Assembly (NCBI RefSeq): GCF_900113905.1
Contig: NZ_FORC01000001.1
Span: forward strand, 1,176,060-1,240,059
DNA length: 64,000 nucleotides
Direction of reading: 5' to 3'
DNA from: Phytopseudomonas argentinensis
Lineage (GTDB): Bacteria > Pseudomonadota > Gammaproteobacteria > Pseudomonadales > Pseudomonadaceae
The position numbers and the translations under genes are program-made. Position 1 is the stretch's first letter, and each line of letters opens with the position of its first letter. Of the stretch, positions 27,571 to 35,685 are shown in pieces. The notes beneath the pieces are model-generated. The model saw only the letters and a program-made list of their open reading frames with translations, ran no database searches and was not told the DNA's origin.

Positions 27571-29471
27571 GGTTGCTTCACCTCTGCATTGAGCGGCGCC
27601 GCGGCACCGGGCTTGGCGTATTCGGCCTTGAGCTGGCCATTTTCATCGAGCAGCCAGGCGTCCATCACCTGTTTGACCACCGGGGCGCCTACCCCGGAGC
27701 CGGACTCACCGTTCTCGACCATCACCGCGACGACGATCTGCGGGTTGTCCGCCGGCGCGAAGCCGACGAACAGGGCGTGGTCACGGTGGCGCTCCTGGAC
27801 CTTGCTGCGGTCGTATTTCTCGCCCTGTTTGATCGCCACCACCTGGGCCGTACCGCTCTTGCCGGCGATACGGTAGGCCGCGGCGTCGCCAACCTTGCGC
27901 GCGGTACCGCGGGCACCGTGCATCACCGACTCCATGCCAAGGCGCGCGTAATCCCAGTACTTGGGGTCGCGCAACACGATATCCGGCATCGGGTCGGGGT
28001 CGTGGGGCAGGCTGCCGTCGATGGTGCGCGCCAGGTGCGGGCGAATCCACTTGCCCTTGGTAGCTACCAGGGCGGTGGCCTGGGCCAGCTGCAAGGGGGT
28101 GGCCTGCATATAGCCCTGGCCGATGCCGAGAATCAGCGTTTCGCCTGGGTACCAGGGCTGCCGATAGCGGGCGCGCTTCCAGTCGCGCGAGGGCATCAGG
28201 CCGGCGGTTTCCTCGAACATGTCCAGGGACACGCGTTGGCCGATGCCGAAACGGCTCATGTAGTCGTGCAGCCGATCGATACCCATCTTGTGGGCCAGAT
28301 CGTAAAAGTAGGTGTCGTTGGAGCGCATGATCGCGGTGTTCAGATCCACCCAGCCATCACCGGTACGGTTCCAGTTGCGGTATTTGTGGCTGTTGTTGGG
28401 CAACTGATAGAAGCCGGGGTCGAACACCCGCGAGCTCGGCGTCACCACCCCGGCATCCAGGCCGGCGACCGCCACCATCGGCTTGATGGTCGAGCCCGGC
28501 GGATAAAGCCCGCGCAAGACGCGGTTGTAGAGCGGCCGATCGATGGAGTCACGCAGCTCGGCATAGGCCTTGAAGCTGATGCCGGTGACGAAGGGGTTGG
28601 GATCGAAGCTCGGCTGGCTGACCATCGCCAGCACTTCGCCGGTCTGCGGCTGAATCGCCACCACCGCGCCGCGCCGGCCGCCCAGGGCTTTTTCCGCGAC
28701 TTCCTGCAGGTGTACGTCGAGGGTCAGCACCACGTCCCGGCCGGGCAGCGGGTCGGTGCGATTGAGCACCCGCAGCACACGGCCGCGGGCATTGGTCTCG
28801 ACCTCCTCGTAACCCACCTTGCCGTGCAGTTCGTCCTCGTAGAAGCGTTCGATGCCGGTCTTGCCGATATGGTGGGTGCCGCTGTACTCGACCGGGTCGA
28901 GTTCCTTGAGCTCGCGTTCGTTGATACGCCCCACGTAGCCGACCGAATGGGCGAAGTGCTCGCGCTGAGGGTAGTGACGCACCAGCTGCGCGACCACCTC
29001 GACGCCGGGCAGGCGGAACTGGTTCACCGCCAGCCGGGCAATCTGCTCCTCGCTGAGTTCGAACAGCACTGGTACCGGTTCGAACGGCCGCCGCCCCTGC
29101 TTGACCCGGCGCTCGAACAGCTCGCGATCATCGGGCGTGAGCTCCAGCACCTCGACGATCACGTCGAGCACCTGCTGCCAGTCGCCGGCGCGCTCGCGGG
29201 TCAGGGTCAGGCTGAAGCTGGGCCGGTTATCGGCGATGATCACCCCGTTGCGGTCGTAGATCAGCCCGCGGTTGGGCGGGATCGGCTGCACGTGGATGCG
29301 GTTGTTTTCCGCCAGGGTGGAGTGGTACTCGTACTGGATCACCTGCAGGTAGTACATGCGGGCGATCAGTACCAGGGTCAGCACCAGGAACACCGAACCA
29401 CCGACCAGCGCGCGCTTGCGAATCAGGCGCGCGTCCTTCTCGTGATCTTTTAGACGGATCGGCTGGGGCAT
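27567..29471 (-). CDS. mrdA: Penicillin-binding protein 2 (elongation transpeptidase)
   Basis: PBP2 cross-links peptidoglycan along the side wall with RodA. The 634-residue protein has a short cytoplasmic tail and one membrane anchor (ALVGGSVFLVLTLVLIARMYYL, about 20-42), a dimerisation/pedestal domain, and the transpeptidase domain with SxxK in PPGSTIKPM near residue 330, SND in IMRSNDTYF near 385, and KSGTAQVV near 545. Four bases overlap rodA and 12 bases separate it from rlmH. In Pseudomonas the gene is also called pbpA. Confidence 0.98.
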   Translation of the reverse strand: MPQPIRLKDHEKDARLIRKRALVGGSVFLVLTLVLIARMYYLQVIQYEYHSTLAENNRIHVQPIPPNRGLIYDRNGVIIADNRPSFSLTLTRERAGDWQQVLDVIVEVLELTPDDRELFERRVKQGRRPFEPVPVLFELSEEQIARLAVNQFRLPGVEVVAQLVRHYPQREHFAHSVGYVGRINERELKELDPVEYSGTHHIGKTGIERFYEDELHGKVGYEEVETNARGRVLRVLNRTDPLPGRDVVLTLDVHLQEVAEKALGGRRGAVVAIQPQTGEVLAMVSQPSFDPNPFVTGISFKAYAELRDSIDRPLYNRVLRGLYPPGSTIKPMVAVAGLDAGVVTPSSRVFDPGFYQLPNNSHKYRNWNRTGDGWVDLNTAIMRSNDTYFYDLAHKMGIDRLHDYMSRFGIGQRVSLDMFEETAGLMPSRDWKRARYRQPWYPGETLILGIGQGYMQATPLQLAQATALVATKGKWIRPHLARTIDGSLPHDPDPMPDIVLRDPKYWDYARLGMESVMHGARGTARKVGDAAAYRIAGKSGTAQVVAIKQGEKYDRSKVQERHRDHALFVGFAPADNPQIVVAVMVENGESGSGVGAPVVKQVMDAWLLDENGQLKAEYAKPGAAAPLNAEVKQP

Positions 29472-29483
29472 CGGGACCGCTGA

Positions 29484-29951
29484 CTACTTGTGATAAGGGT
29501 GACCGGACAATACCGTCCAGGCACGATAGATCTGTTCGCCGACCAGTATCCGTACCAGCGGGTGGGGCAAGGTCAGTGGCGACAGCGACCAGCGCTGCTC
29601 GCTACGCGCCTGAACTTCCGGCGCCAGCCCTTCGGGGCCACCGACCATGAGATTGACCGTGCGCGAATCCAGCCGCCACTTGTCCAGCTCGACCGCCAGT
29701 TGCTCGGTGCTCCAGGGTCGCCCTTCGACTTCCAGGGTGACGATGCGTTCCCCGGGCTGCACCTTGGCCAGCATGGCTTCGCCTTCCTGGCGGATCATCC
29801 GCGCCACGTCGGCATTCTTGCCGCGCGTGGTGAGGGGAATTTCCACCAGTTCCAGGGACAGCTCGGACGGCATGCGCTTGGCATATTCCTGCCAGCCGTC
29901 CTCGACCCAACGCGGCATGCGCGAGCCCACCGCGATCAGTTTGATGCGCAC
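29484..29951 (-). CDS. rlmH: 23S rRNA (pseudouridine1915-N3)-methyltransferase RlmH
   Basis: RlmH is a SPOUT-fold methyltransferase acting on the decoding-centre helix H69 of 23S rRNA. From the GTG at 29949-29951 the protein is exactly 155 residues, the family norm: [29 protein letters not shown], the SAM-binding knot region [16 protein letters not shown] and [28 protein letters not shown]. The frame remains open upstream through rsfS but without homology. It is 8 bases downstream of rsfS in the proA-to-rlpA operon. Confidence 0.97.
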   Translation of the reverse strand: MRIKLIAVGSRMPRWVEDGWQEYAKRMPSELSLELVEIPLTTRGKNADVARMIRQEGEAMLAKVQPGERIVTLEVEGRPWSTEQLAVELDKWRLDSRTVNLMVGGPEGLAPEVQARSEQRWSLSPLTLPHPLVRILVGEQIYRAWTVLSGHPYHK

Positions 29952-29959
29952 GACAAGCC

Positions 29960-30334
29960 TTACTCGCGCTCGCCGCTCTGCTGGGCACGGCTCTGCTCGG
30001 CGCCCTGCCACAGGCGCTCCAGGTCGTAGAACTGGCGGGTGGTCGGCAGCATCACGTGAACCACGATGTCGCCCAGGTCGAGCAGTGCCCACTCGCCGCT
30101 GTCCAGGCCTTCACTGCCGATCGGCCGCACGCCCTGCTCCTTGGTCTTTTCCAGCACGTTGTCGACCAGCGACTTGACGTGGCGGCTGGAGGTGCCGCTG
30201 GCGATCACCATGTAGTCGGTGATGCTGGTCTTCTCACGCACGTCGATGGTGGTGATGTCCTGGGCCTTGATTTCTTCCAGTGCTGCGATGGCCACTTTGA
30301 CCAGGTCTTCACTGTGCATGGTTTTGTCCGTCAT
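29960..30334 (-). CDS. rsfS: Ribosomal silencing factor RsfS
   Basis: RsfS binds ribosomal protein L14 and prevents subunit joining when nutrients run low. The 124-residue protein has the Iojap/RsfS fold: [50 protein letters not shown] and [34 protein letters not shown]. Starts at residue 1 (30334) or residue 6 ([10 protein letters not shown], 30319) are both plausible. It lies between nadD and rlmH, as in most proteobacteria. Confidence 0.96.
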   Translation of the reverse strand: MTDKTMHSEDLVKVAIAALEEIKAQDITTIDVREKTSITDYMVIASGTSSRHVKSLVDNVLEKTKEQGVRPIGSEGLDSGEWALLDLGDIVVHVMLPTTRQFYDLERLWQGAEQSRAQQSGERE

Positions 30335-30361
30335 AACGTGCTCGTTTGCCTCGTGTTCGAT

Positions 30362-31006
30362 TCACCCACGGTACAGTCCATGGGCGTTGATATAAGCCAG
30401 AACCGCATCGGGCACCAAGAAGCGCACCGAGCGGTCGTTCGCCAATAGCGAACGAATCTGGGTGGCAGACACCGCCAGGGGCGTCTGCCAGATGAAAGAA
30501 AGCTGCCCTGCCGGGCCCTGCAGCGCCAGCGGGTCGGCCACGTTGCGCGCAGCCATCAGATCGCGCAGCGGTTCGCTCGCCTCGCTGCCGGCATCCGGGC
30601 GCTGCAATACCAGAATGTGGCAGTGCTGCAGCAACTCGTCCCAGCGGTGCCAGGCCGGCAGTCCGCAAAAGGCATCCCAGCCAAGAATCAGAAACAGCTG
30701 GTCGTCCACGGCCAGCTCACTTCGCAACGACTCCAGGGTGTCGATGCTGTACGACGGTTTGTCGCGCCTGAGCTCGCGATCGTCCACCCGCAAAGGCGGC
30801 AAATCCGCCACGGCCTGTTCGACCATCGCCAGGCGATCCCGCGCGCCGACCTGCGGGGTTTCCCGGTGCGGCGGGCGCGCGCTGGGCACCAGCCGCAACT
30901 CGTCCAGAGCCATGAACTCGGCCACTTCCAGCGCACCGCGCAAGTGGCCGATATGCACCGGATCGAAGGTACCGCCCAATATTCCGATGCGCTTGCGGTT
31001 TGCCAT
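30362..31006 (-). CDS. nadD: Nicotinate-mononucleotide adenylyltransferase
   Basis: NadD adenylylates nicotinate mononucleotide in NAD synthesis. The 214-residue protein has the nucleotidyltransferase motif [12 protein letters not shown] at residues 11-22 and the C-terminal [11 protein letters not shown] counterpart of the ISSTxIR motif. The ATG overlaps the proA stop by one base (TGATG). It is followed after 27 bases by rsfS. Confidence 0.97.
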   Translation of the reverse strand: MANRKRIGILGGTFDPVHIGHLRGALEVAEFMALDELRLVPSARPPHRETPQVGARDRLAMVEQAVADLPPLRVDDRELRRDKPSYSIDTLESLRSELAVDDQLFLILGWDAFCGLPAWHRWDELLQHCHILVLQRPDAGSEASEPLRDLMAARNVADPLALQGPAGQLSFIWQTPLAVSATQIRSLLANDRSVRFLVPDAVLAYINAHGLYRG

Positions 31007-32271
31007 CAGGTGCGCACGTGCCCGTCGCCGAATACCACGTACTTCTCGCTGGTCAGCCCCTCCAGGCCGACCGGCCCGCGGGCGTGCAGCTTGTCGGTGG
31101 AGATACCGATCTCCGCGCCCAGGCCGTACTCGAAGCCATCGGCGAAACGCGTCGAGGCATTGACCATCACCGAGCTGGAATCCACTTCGGTGAGGAAACG
31201 CCGCGCATCGCTGAAGTTCTCGGTGATGATCGCGTCGGTGTGCTGCGAGCCGTAGGTATTGATGTGCTCGATGGCCGCGTCCAGCGAGTCGACCACGCGA
31301 ATCGCCAGAATCGGCGCGTTGTACTCGGCGTACCAGTCGTCTTCACTGGCCTGCAGCACGTCATTGCCGAGCAACGCGCGGGTCTGCGCGTCGCCACGCA
31401 GCTCGACGCCCTTGTCGCGGTAGATGACGGCCAGCGGCGGCAGCACACGGGCGGCGATGTCGGCGTGCACCAGCAGGGTTTCCATGGCATTGCATGGCGA
31501 GTAGCGCTGGGTTTTCGAGTTGTCACAAACGCGGATGGCCTTGTCGAGATCGGCGGCGATATCCACGTAAACGTGGCAAACGCCGTCGAGATGCTTGATC
31601 ACCGGCACCTTGGCGTCACGACTGATGCGCTCGATCAGGCCCTTGCCGCCGCGCGGCACGATGACGTCGACGAATTCGGGCATGGTGATCAGCGCGCCCA
31701 CGGCAGCGCGATCGGTGGTTTCCACCACCTGCACCGCGCTGGCCGGCAAACCGGCTTCGTCCAGGCCAGCCTGGATACAGCGGGCGATGGCCTGGTTGGA
31801 ATGGATGGCCTCGGAACCACCACGCAGGATGGCAGCGTTACCGGACTTCAGGCACAGACTGGCCGCATCGATGGTCACGTTGGGCCGCGATTCGTAGATG
31901 ATGCCGATCACACCCAACGGTACACGCATCTTGCCGACCTGAATGCCCGACGGCAGGTAGCGCATGCCCTGGATCTCGCCGATCGGGTCCGGCAGCGTGG
32001 CAACCTGACGCAGGCCTTCGATCATGCTGTCGATGACCTTCGGCGTCAGCGCCAGGCGGTCGACCATGGCCGGTTCCAGGCCATTGGCGCGGGCGGCAGC
32101 CAGATCCCGTTCGTTGGCGGCAGTCAGCTCGGCGCGGGCGGCATCCAGCGCCGCGGCGGCGGCCTGCAGGGCCTGGTTCTTCTGCGCGGTGCTGGCCCGC
32201 GCGAGCACGCGCGAAGCCTGGCGGGCCGCGCGGCCCAGGCGGGTCATGTAGTCAAGCACGGACTCGGTCAT
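31006..32271 (-). CDS. proA: Gamma-glutamyl phosphate reductase
   Basis: ProA reduces gamma-glutamyl phosphate to the semialdehyde in proline synthesis. The 421-residue protein has the aldehyde-dehydrogenase-like fold with [47 protein letters not shown], and the catalytic Cys in [16 protein letters not shown] near residue 260. It appears to head the long minus-strand operon proA-nadD-rsfS-rlmH-mrdA-rodA-mltB-rlpA. Confidence 0.98.
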   Translation of the reverse strand: MTESVLDYMTRLGRAARQASRVLARASTAQKNQALQAAAAALDAARAELTAANERDLAAARANGLEPAMVDRLALTPKVIDSMIEGLRQVATLPDPIGEIQGMRYLPSGIQVGKMRVPLGVIGIIYESRPNVTIDAASLCLKSGNAAILRGGSEAIHSNQAIARCIQAGLDEAGLPASAVQVVETTDRAAVGALITMPEFVDVIVPRGGKGLIERISRDAKVPVIKHLDGVCHVYVDIAADLDKAIRVCDNSKTQRYSPCNAMETLLVHADIAARVLPPLAVIYRDKGVELRGDAQTRALLGNDVLQASEDDWYAEYNAPILAIRVVDSLDAAIEHINTYGSQHTDAIITENFSDARRFLTEVDSSSVMVNASTRFADGFEYGLGAEIGISTDKLHARGPVGLEGLTSEKYVVFGDGHVRT

Positions 32272-32387
32272 GGCAACTCAGGTCGGCAGTTGGAAAAAGT
32301 TGCTGATTATAGCGGCCATGCCGCCCCGCGCACAGCGGCGCCTGGCAGATGGTCATCGGCAGCTTGTAACCGGGCGTATGAACACCC

Positions 32388-32415
32388 TTTCAATCGCCCG
32401 GCGCGTTGCTATGAT
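32388..32415 (+). promoter_or_regulatory. Candidate promoter of the DedA-PAP2 gene
   Basis: TTTCAA (32388-32393) and TATGAT (32410-32415) are 16 bases apart, about 100 bases upstream of the start codon at 32514. The -10 match is good, the -35 moderate. Confidence 0.45.
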
Positions 32416-32513
32416 CGGCCGCTGGCGCCGCCTGACAGGGCACGACCGCCAAAGGAACCGCCTTTCAGGTGGTAGGTCGAAGGCTCGATTTCTTCTCTAT
32501 AAGGTGTCCATCC

Positions 32514-33830
32514 ATGGGCCAATGGCTCGATAGTCTGACTACCTGGCTGGCAGCCAACCCGCAATGGCTGGGCTTGGCGATCTTCCTGATCGCTTGCATC
32601 GAATGCCTGGCCATCGCCGGCATCATCGTTCCCGGAACCGTGCTGCTGTTCGCCGTCGGCGTGATGGCCGGCAATGGTGCCCTGAGCCTGTGGGAAACCC
32701 TGCTGCTGGCCTATTTTGGTGGCCTGCTGGGCGATGCCATTTCCTACGCCCTGGGGCGTTACTTCCATCAGGATATCCGCCGCCTGCCGGGGCTGCGCAG
32801 CCATCCGCAGTGGCTCAGTGGCGCAGAAACCTACTTCGAGCGCTATGGCGTAGCCAGCCTGTTGCTGGGCCGCTACATCGGCCCGCTGCGCCCCATGCTG
32901 CCGATGGTCGCCGGTATGCTGAGCATGCCGCTCGGGCGCTTTATCGCGGTCAGCATGTTGGCGGCCGCTGGCTGGGCGGTCGCCTACCTGCTGCCGGGCT
33001 GGGCCGCCGGCGCCGCCTTTCGCCTGCCATTGCCCGACGGGTTCTGGCCGCAGGCAGCCGTGGTGGCCGGTGGCCTGGCACTGTTGCTGGTGCTGACCAT
33101 TCAGAGCAGCCTGCGCGAACAGCGCCAGGCCAGCCTGATCGCCGCTGGGCTGGGCACCATCCTGCTGGTCGCCCTGTTCATCGGCTGGCCGCACCTGATC
33201 CAGCTCGACCAGGGCCTGATGACCCTGATCCAGGAGGGCCGTAACCCGCGCTTCGATCATGTGGCGGTGATGATCACCCACTTCGGCGACTTCGACGTGC
33301 AACTGGCGGTCGCGGCACTGCTGTGCCTCCTGCTGCTGCTCGCCCGCAAATGGCAGGCGCTGCTGTTCGCCGGCGGCGCCATGCTCAGTACCGCAGTGGC
33401 CAACGGGCTGCTCAAGAACCTGTTCGAGCGGGCGCGCCCCGATGTGCTGCTCGAGCCGCTGCATACCTACAGCTTCCCCAGCGGGCACAGTTCGGCCGCC
33501 TTCGCCTTCTTTCTCACCGTCGCCATCCTGGCCGGCCGCGGCCAACCGGCCCGCCTGCGCCTGACCTGGATATTGCTGGCCTGCCTGCCGGCCCTGCTCA
33601 TCGCCCTGTCACGCGTCTACCTGGGCGTGCATTGGCCGAGCGACATCATCGCCGGCGCGCTGCTGGCCAGCAGCCTGTGCGCACTGAGCCTGGCGCTGAT
33701 GCAGCGCTTCGCCTCGCTGCCGCCGCTGCCGGCCAAGGTCTGGTGGCTGATCGTGCCGTGCTGCGCGCTGCTGCTGACGGGCATGGCGCTGCTGCGCATG
33801 TCAGAGGGTGTGGAGATCTACCGCTACTAA
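32514..33830 (+). CDS. DedA-PAP2 fusion membrane phosphatase
   Basis: The 438-residue protein joins two membrane domains. Residues about 1-190 are a DedA/SNARE-associated domain (ECLAIAGIIVPGTVLLFAVGVMAG, LGDAISYALGRYF, FGRYIGPLRP-like GRYIGPLRPMLPMVAGML with the conserved Arg residues); DedA proteins act as undecaprenyl-phosphate or lipid flippases. Residues about 230-425 are a PAP2 phosphatase with KNLFERARP (KX6RP), SFPSGHSSA (PSGH) and SRVYLGVHWPSD (SRX5HX3D) all intact. The combination fits dephosphorylation and recycling of undecaprenyl pyrophosphate or phospholipid. The ATG follows AAGGTG. Its stop overlaps the convergent LON-domain gene. Confidence 0.93.
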   Translation: MGQWLDSLTTWLAANPQWLGLAIFLIACIECLAIAGIIVPGTVLLFAVGVMAGNGALSLWETLLLAYFGGLLGDAISYALGRYFHQDIRRLPGLRSHPQWLSGAETYFERYGVASLLLGRYIGPLRPMLPMVAGMLSMPLGRFIAVSMLAAAGWAVAYLLPGWAAGAAFRLPLPDGFWPQAAVVAGGLALLLVLTIQSSLREQRQASLIAAGLGTILLVALFIGWPHLIQLDQGLMTLIQEGRNPRFDHVAVMITHFGDFDVQLAVAALLCLLLLLARKWQALLFAGGAMLSTAVANGLLKNLFERARPDVLLEPLHTYSFPSGHSSAAFAFFLTVAILAGRGQPARLRLTWILLACLPALLIALSRVYLGVHWPSDIIAGALLASSLCALSLALMQRFASLPPLPAKVWWLIVPCCALLLTGMALLRMSEGVEIYRY

Positions 33831-34417
33831 GCGGCGCCGTCGTCCTGCAGCGTCTCCACCCAGGCCTGCAGCATGCCCAGGCGCTGGGCGGCATCGGGCT
33901 CGGCCAGCAAGGCGATCTTCTGCTCGGCGCTGAACGGCAACAGGTAGCCGAGCTTGTCGGCCAGCTCCGCCTGGCTGCCGGCACCGCCCTCCATGTCCAG
34001 GCTGGCGACCATCGGGTGCTCGGCCAGGGCGCCGAGCAGCGCCAGCAGGTCGGCATGTTCCTCGCCCAACGGCAAATCGGGCTGCTCCTCCAGCCACTCG
34101 ACCTGGGCCAGGGTCAACTTGTCCGGCAGTACCTGGGCCTGCTTGACGCGAAAGCGCCGCCCACCCTGCACGCGGATGCCCAGCAGGCCGTTGGGGCGCT
34201 GCTGGAAGTCGGTGATCCGGGCTTCACAGCCGATCTGCGCGACGCGCTCGGCGGCCTCGCCAACCTCGTCACCTTCGACGATGCACACCACACCAAAACC
34301 TTCACCCTGCTTCATGCAGCGGCTGATCATATCCAGGTAGCGCGCCTCGAAAATCTGCAGATCCAGCAGGCAGCCGGGAAACAGCACGGTGTGCAGCGGA
34401 AATAGCGGTAGGGTCAT
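33827..34417 (-). CDS. LON N-terminal substrate-binding-domain protein
   Basis: The 196-residue protein consists of the Lon N-terminal (PUA-like) domain: LPLFPLHTVLFPGCLLDLQIFEARYLDMISRCM, a typical start, and GVVCIVEGDEVGEAAERVAQIGCEARITDFQQRPNGLLGIRVQGGRRFRV. It lacks the AAA+ and protease domains of Lon. Such stand-alone proteins are common; their role is unproven. It begins 7 bases after lrgB, forming a three-gene unit, and its TAG stop overlaps the convergent DedA-PAP2 stop. Confidence 0.9.
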   Translation of the reverse strand: MTLPLFPLHTVLFPGCLLDLQIFEARYLDMISRCMKQGEGFGVVCIVEGDEVGEAAERVAQIGCEARITDFQQRPNGLLGIRVQGGRRFRVKQAQVLPDKLTLAQVEWLEEQPDLPLGEEHADLLALLGALAEHPMVASLDMEGGAGSQAELADKLGYLLPFSAEQKIALLAEPDAAQRLGMLQAWVETLQDDGAA

Positions 34418-34424
34418 AGGACTC

Positions 34425-35141
34425 TCAACTCAGCAAGACGATGGCCAGAGGCAACAGAATGGCGGTGAACACGCCCATCAGGCTCATGGCCAGGGCGGCG
34501 AAGGCGCCGCACTCTTCACTCTCCTGCATGGCCCGGGAGGTGCCGACCGCGTGGGCGGTCATGCCCAGCGCCATGCCCATGGCAGCATGATTGCGCACCC
34601 CGCAAAGGCGCAGCAACGACGGGCCGATGATTGCCCCCAACACCCCGGTGATCATCACGAACACCGCCGCCAGTGCCGCCAGGCCACCGATCTGGCTGGC
34701 CACCAGCATGGCGATCGGCGAGGTGACGGACTTGGGCGCCATGCTCATCAGCATGTTGTGCTCGGCGCCGAGCAGCCAGGCCAGGGCAACCCCCAGCACG
34801 GTGGCGACCACTCCGGCGACCAGCAGGGTCAGCACCGTGGGCCAGAACACCTGGCGAATACGCCGCAGGTTCAGGTACAGCGGCACCGCCAGGGCGACGG
34901 TGGCCGGGCCGAGAAAGAGGGTCAGCGCATCGGCACTGGTCTTGTATTCGCCGAAGGTCAGCCCGCACAGCAGCAGAATGGCGATCACCAGCATGGTGGA
35001 CACCAGCACCGGTTGCAGAAACACCAGGCGGGTCCTTTCGTAGACGGCAATCGCCAGCTGATAGGCGCCCAGGGTGACGCCCGCGCCAAACAACGGATGA
35101 TGGGTGACGGCCATCCAGGCGCCGTGCCAGTCCAGCATCAT
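34425..35141 (-). CDS. lrgB: LrgB/CidB-family membrane protein
   Basis: The 238-residue protein is the larger partner of the LrgAB/CidAB holin-like systems, which are linked to murein hydrolase export, pyruvate transport and programmed lysis. It has about six to eight membrane segments and the family landmarks LFLGPATVALAVPLYLN, APKSVTSPIAMLVASQIGGLAALAAVFVMITGVLGA and GMTAHAVGTSRAM. Its ATG overlaps the upstream lrgA stop by four bases (ATGA). Confidence 0.93.
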   Translation of the reverse strand: MMLDWHGAWMAVTHHPLFGAGVTLGAYQLAIAVYERTRLVFLQPVLVSTMLVIAILLLCGLTFGEYKTSADALTLFLGPATVALAVPLYLNLRRIRQVFWPTVLTLLVAGVVATVLGVALAWLLGAEHNMLMSMAPKSVTSPIAMLVASQIGGLAALAAVFVMITGVLGAIIGPSLLRLCGVRNHAAMGMALGMTAHAVGTSRAMQESEECGAFAALAMSLMGVFTAILLPLAIVLLS

Positions 35142-35500
35142 GGCTGCTCCCGGCGGCGCGCCTGGCGCTCGATCAGCTTTTGCATCATCCAGCCGGCGAA
35201 TACCAGCGAGAGGATCAGCGACAGCACCAGCGCACCGATTACCGCCCAGAAGTCGGCGGCGATCGCCTCGGCATAGGCCATCACCCCGACCGCCGGCGGC
35301 ACCAGCAGTAGCGGCAGGTACTTGAGCAGGCTGCTGGCCGCCTGCTGGATCGGCTCATCGACCTGCCCCCGACAGAGCAGAAACACCACCAACAGCAGCA
35401 TGCCGAGAATCGGCCCTGGCAGCATCGGCAGAAACAGCGCATTGATCGCCGTGCCGAGCAGTTGGCACAGCACCAGCCAGAACAGGCCACGAAGCAGCAT
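35138..35500 (-). CDS. lrgA: LrgA/CidA-family holin-like protein
   Basis: The 120-residue protein has four predicted membrane helices: MLLRGLFWLVLCQLLGTAINAL, LPGPILGMLLLVVFLL, SLLKYLPLLLVPPAVGVMAYAEAI and FWAVIGALVLSLILSLVFAGWMMQ, with the PGPILGMLLL motif of the family. I start at the ATG 35500, 7 bases after GGGGGA; the open frame extends 50 codons upstream without homology. No LytS/LytR or CidR regulator is adjacent. Confidence 0.9.
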   Translation of the reverse strand: MLLRGLFWLVLCQLLGTAINALFLPMLPGPILGMLLLVVFLLCRGQVDEPIQQAASSLLKYLPLLLVPPAVGVMAYAEAIAADFWAVIGALVLSLILSLVFAGWMMQKLIERQARRREQP

Positions 35501-35685
35501 GATTGTCCCCCACAAACTCGACGGGCCCAGCCACTTGCCCGCTCCCAAGGCGGCCATTATAGGCTGCCAATGCAGGTCCCTTAACAGGGCCAGATGCCAC
35601 GCCACCACCCTGTTCAGCGTGGCAGCGCGTAGCCAGGCGGTTTGCGGCATACTGCGGCATCGCTCAACTGACCAGGACGTCCTGC

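Noticed and set aside
27573..29453. Long plus-strand frame of about 626 codons opposite mrdA
   Set aside because: Antisense shadow of PBP2; composition rich in His, Gln and Asp as expected from complementary GC-rich codons.
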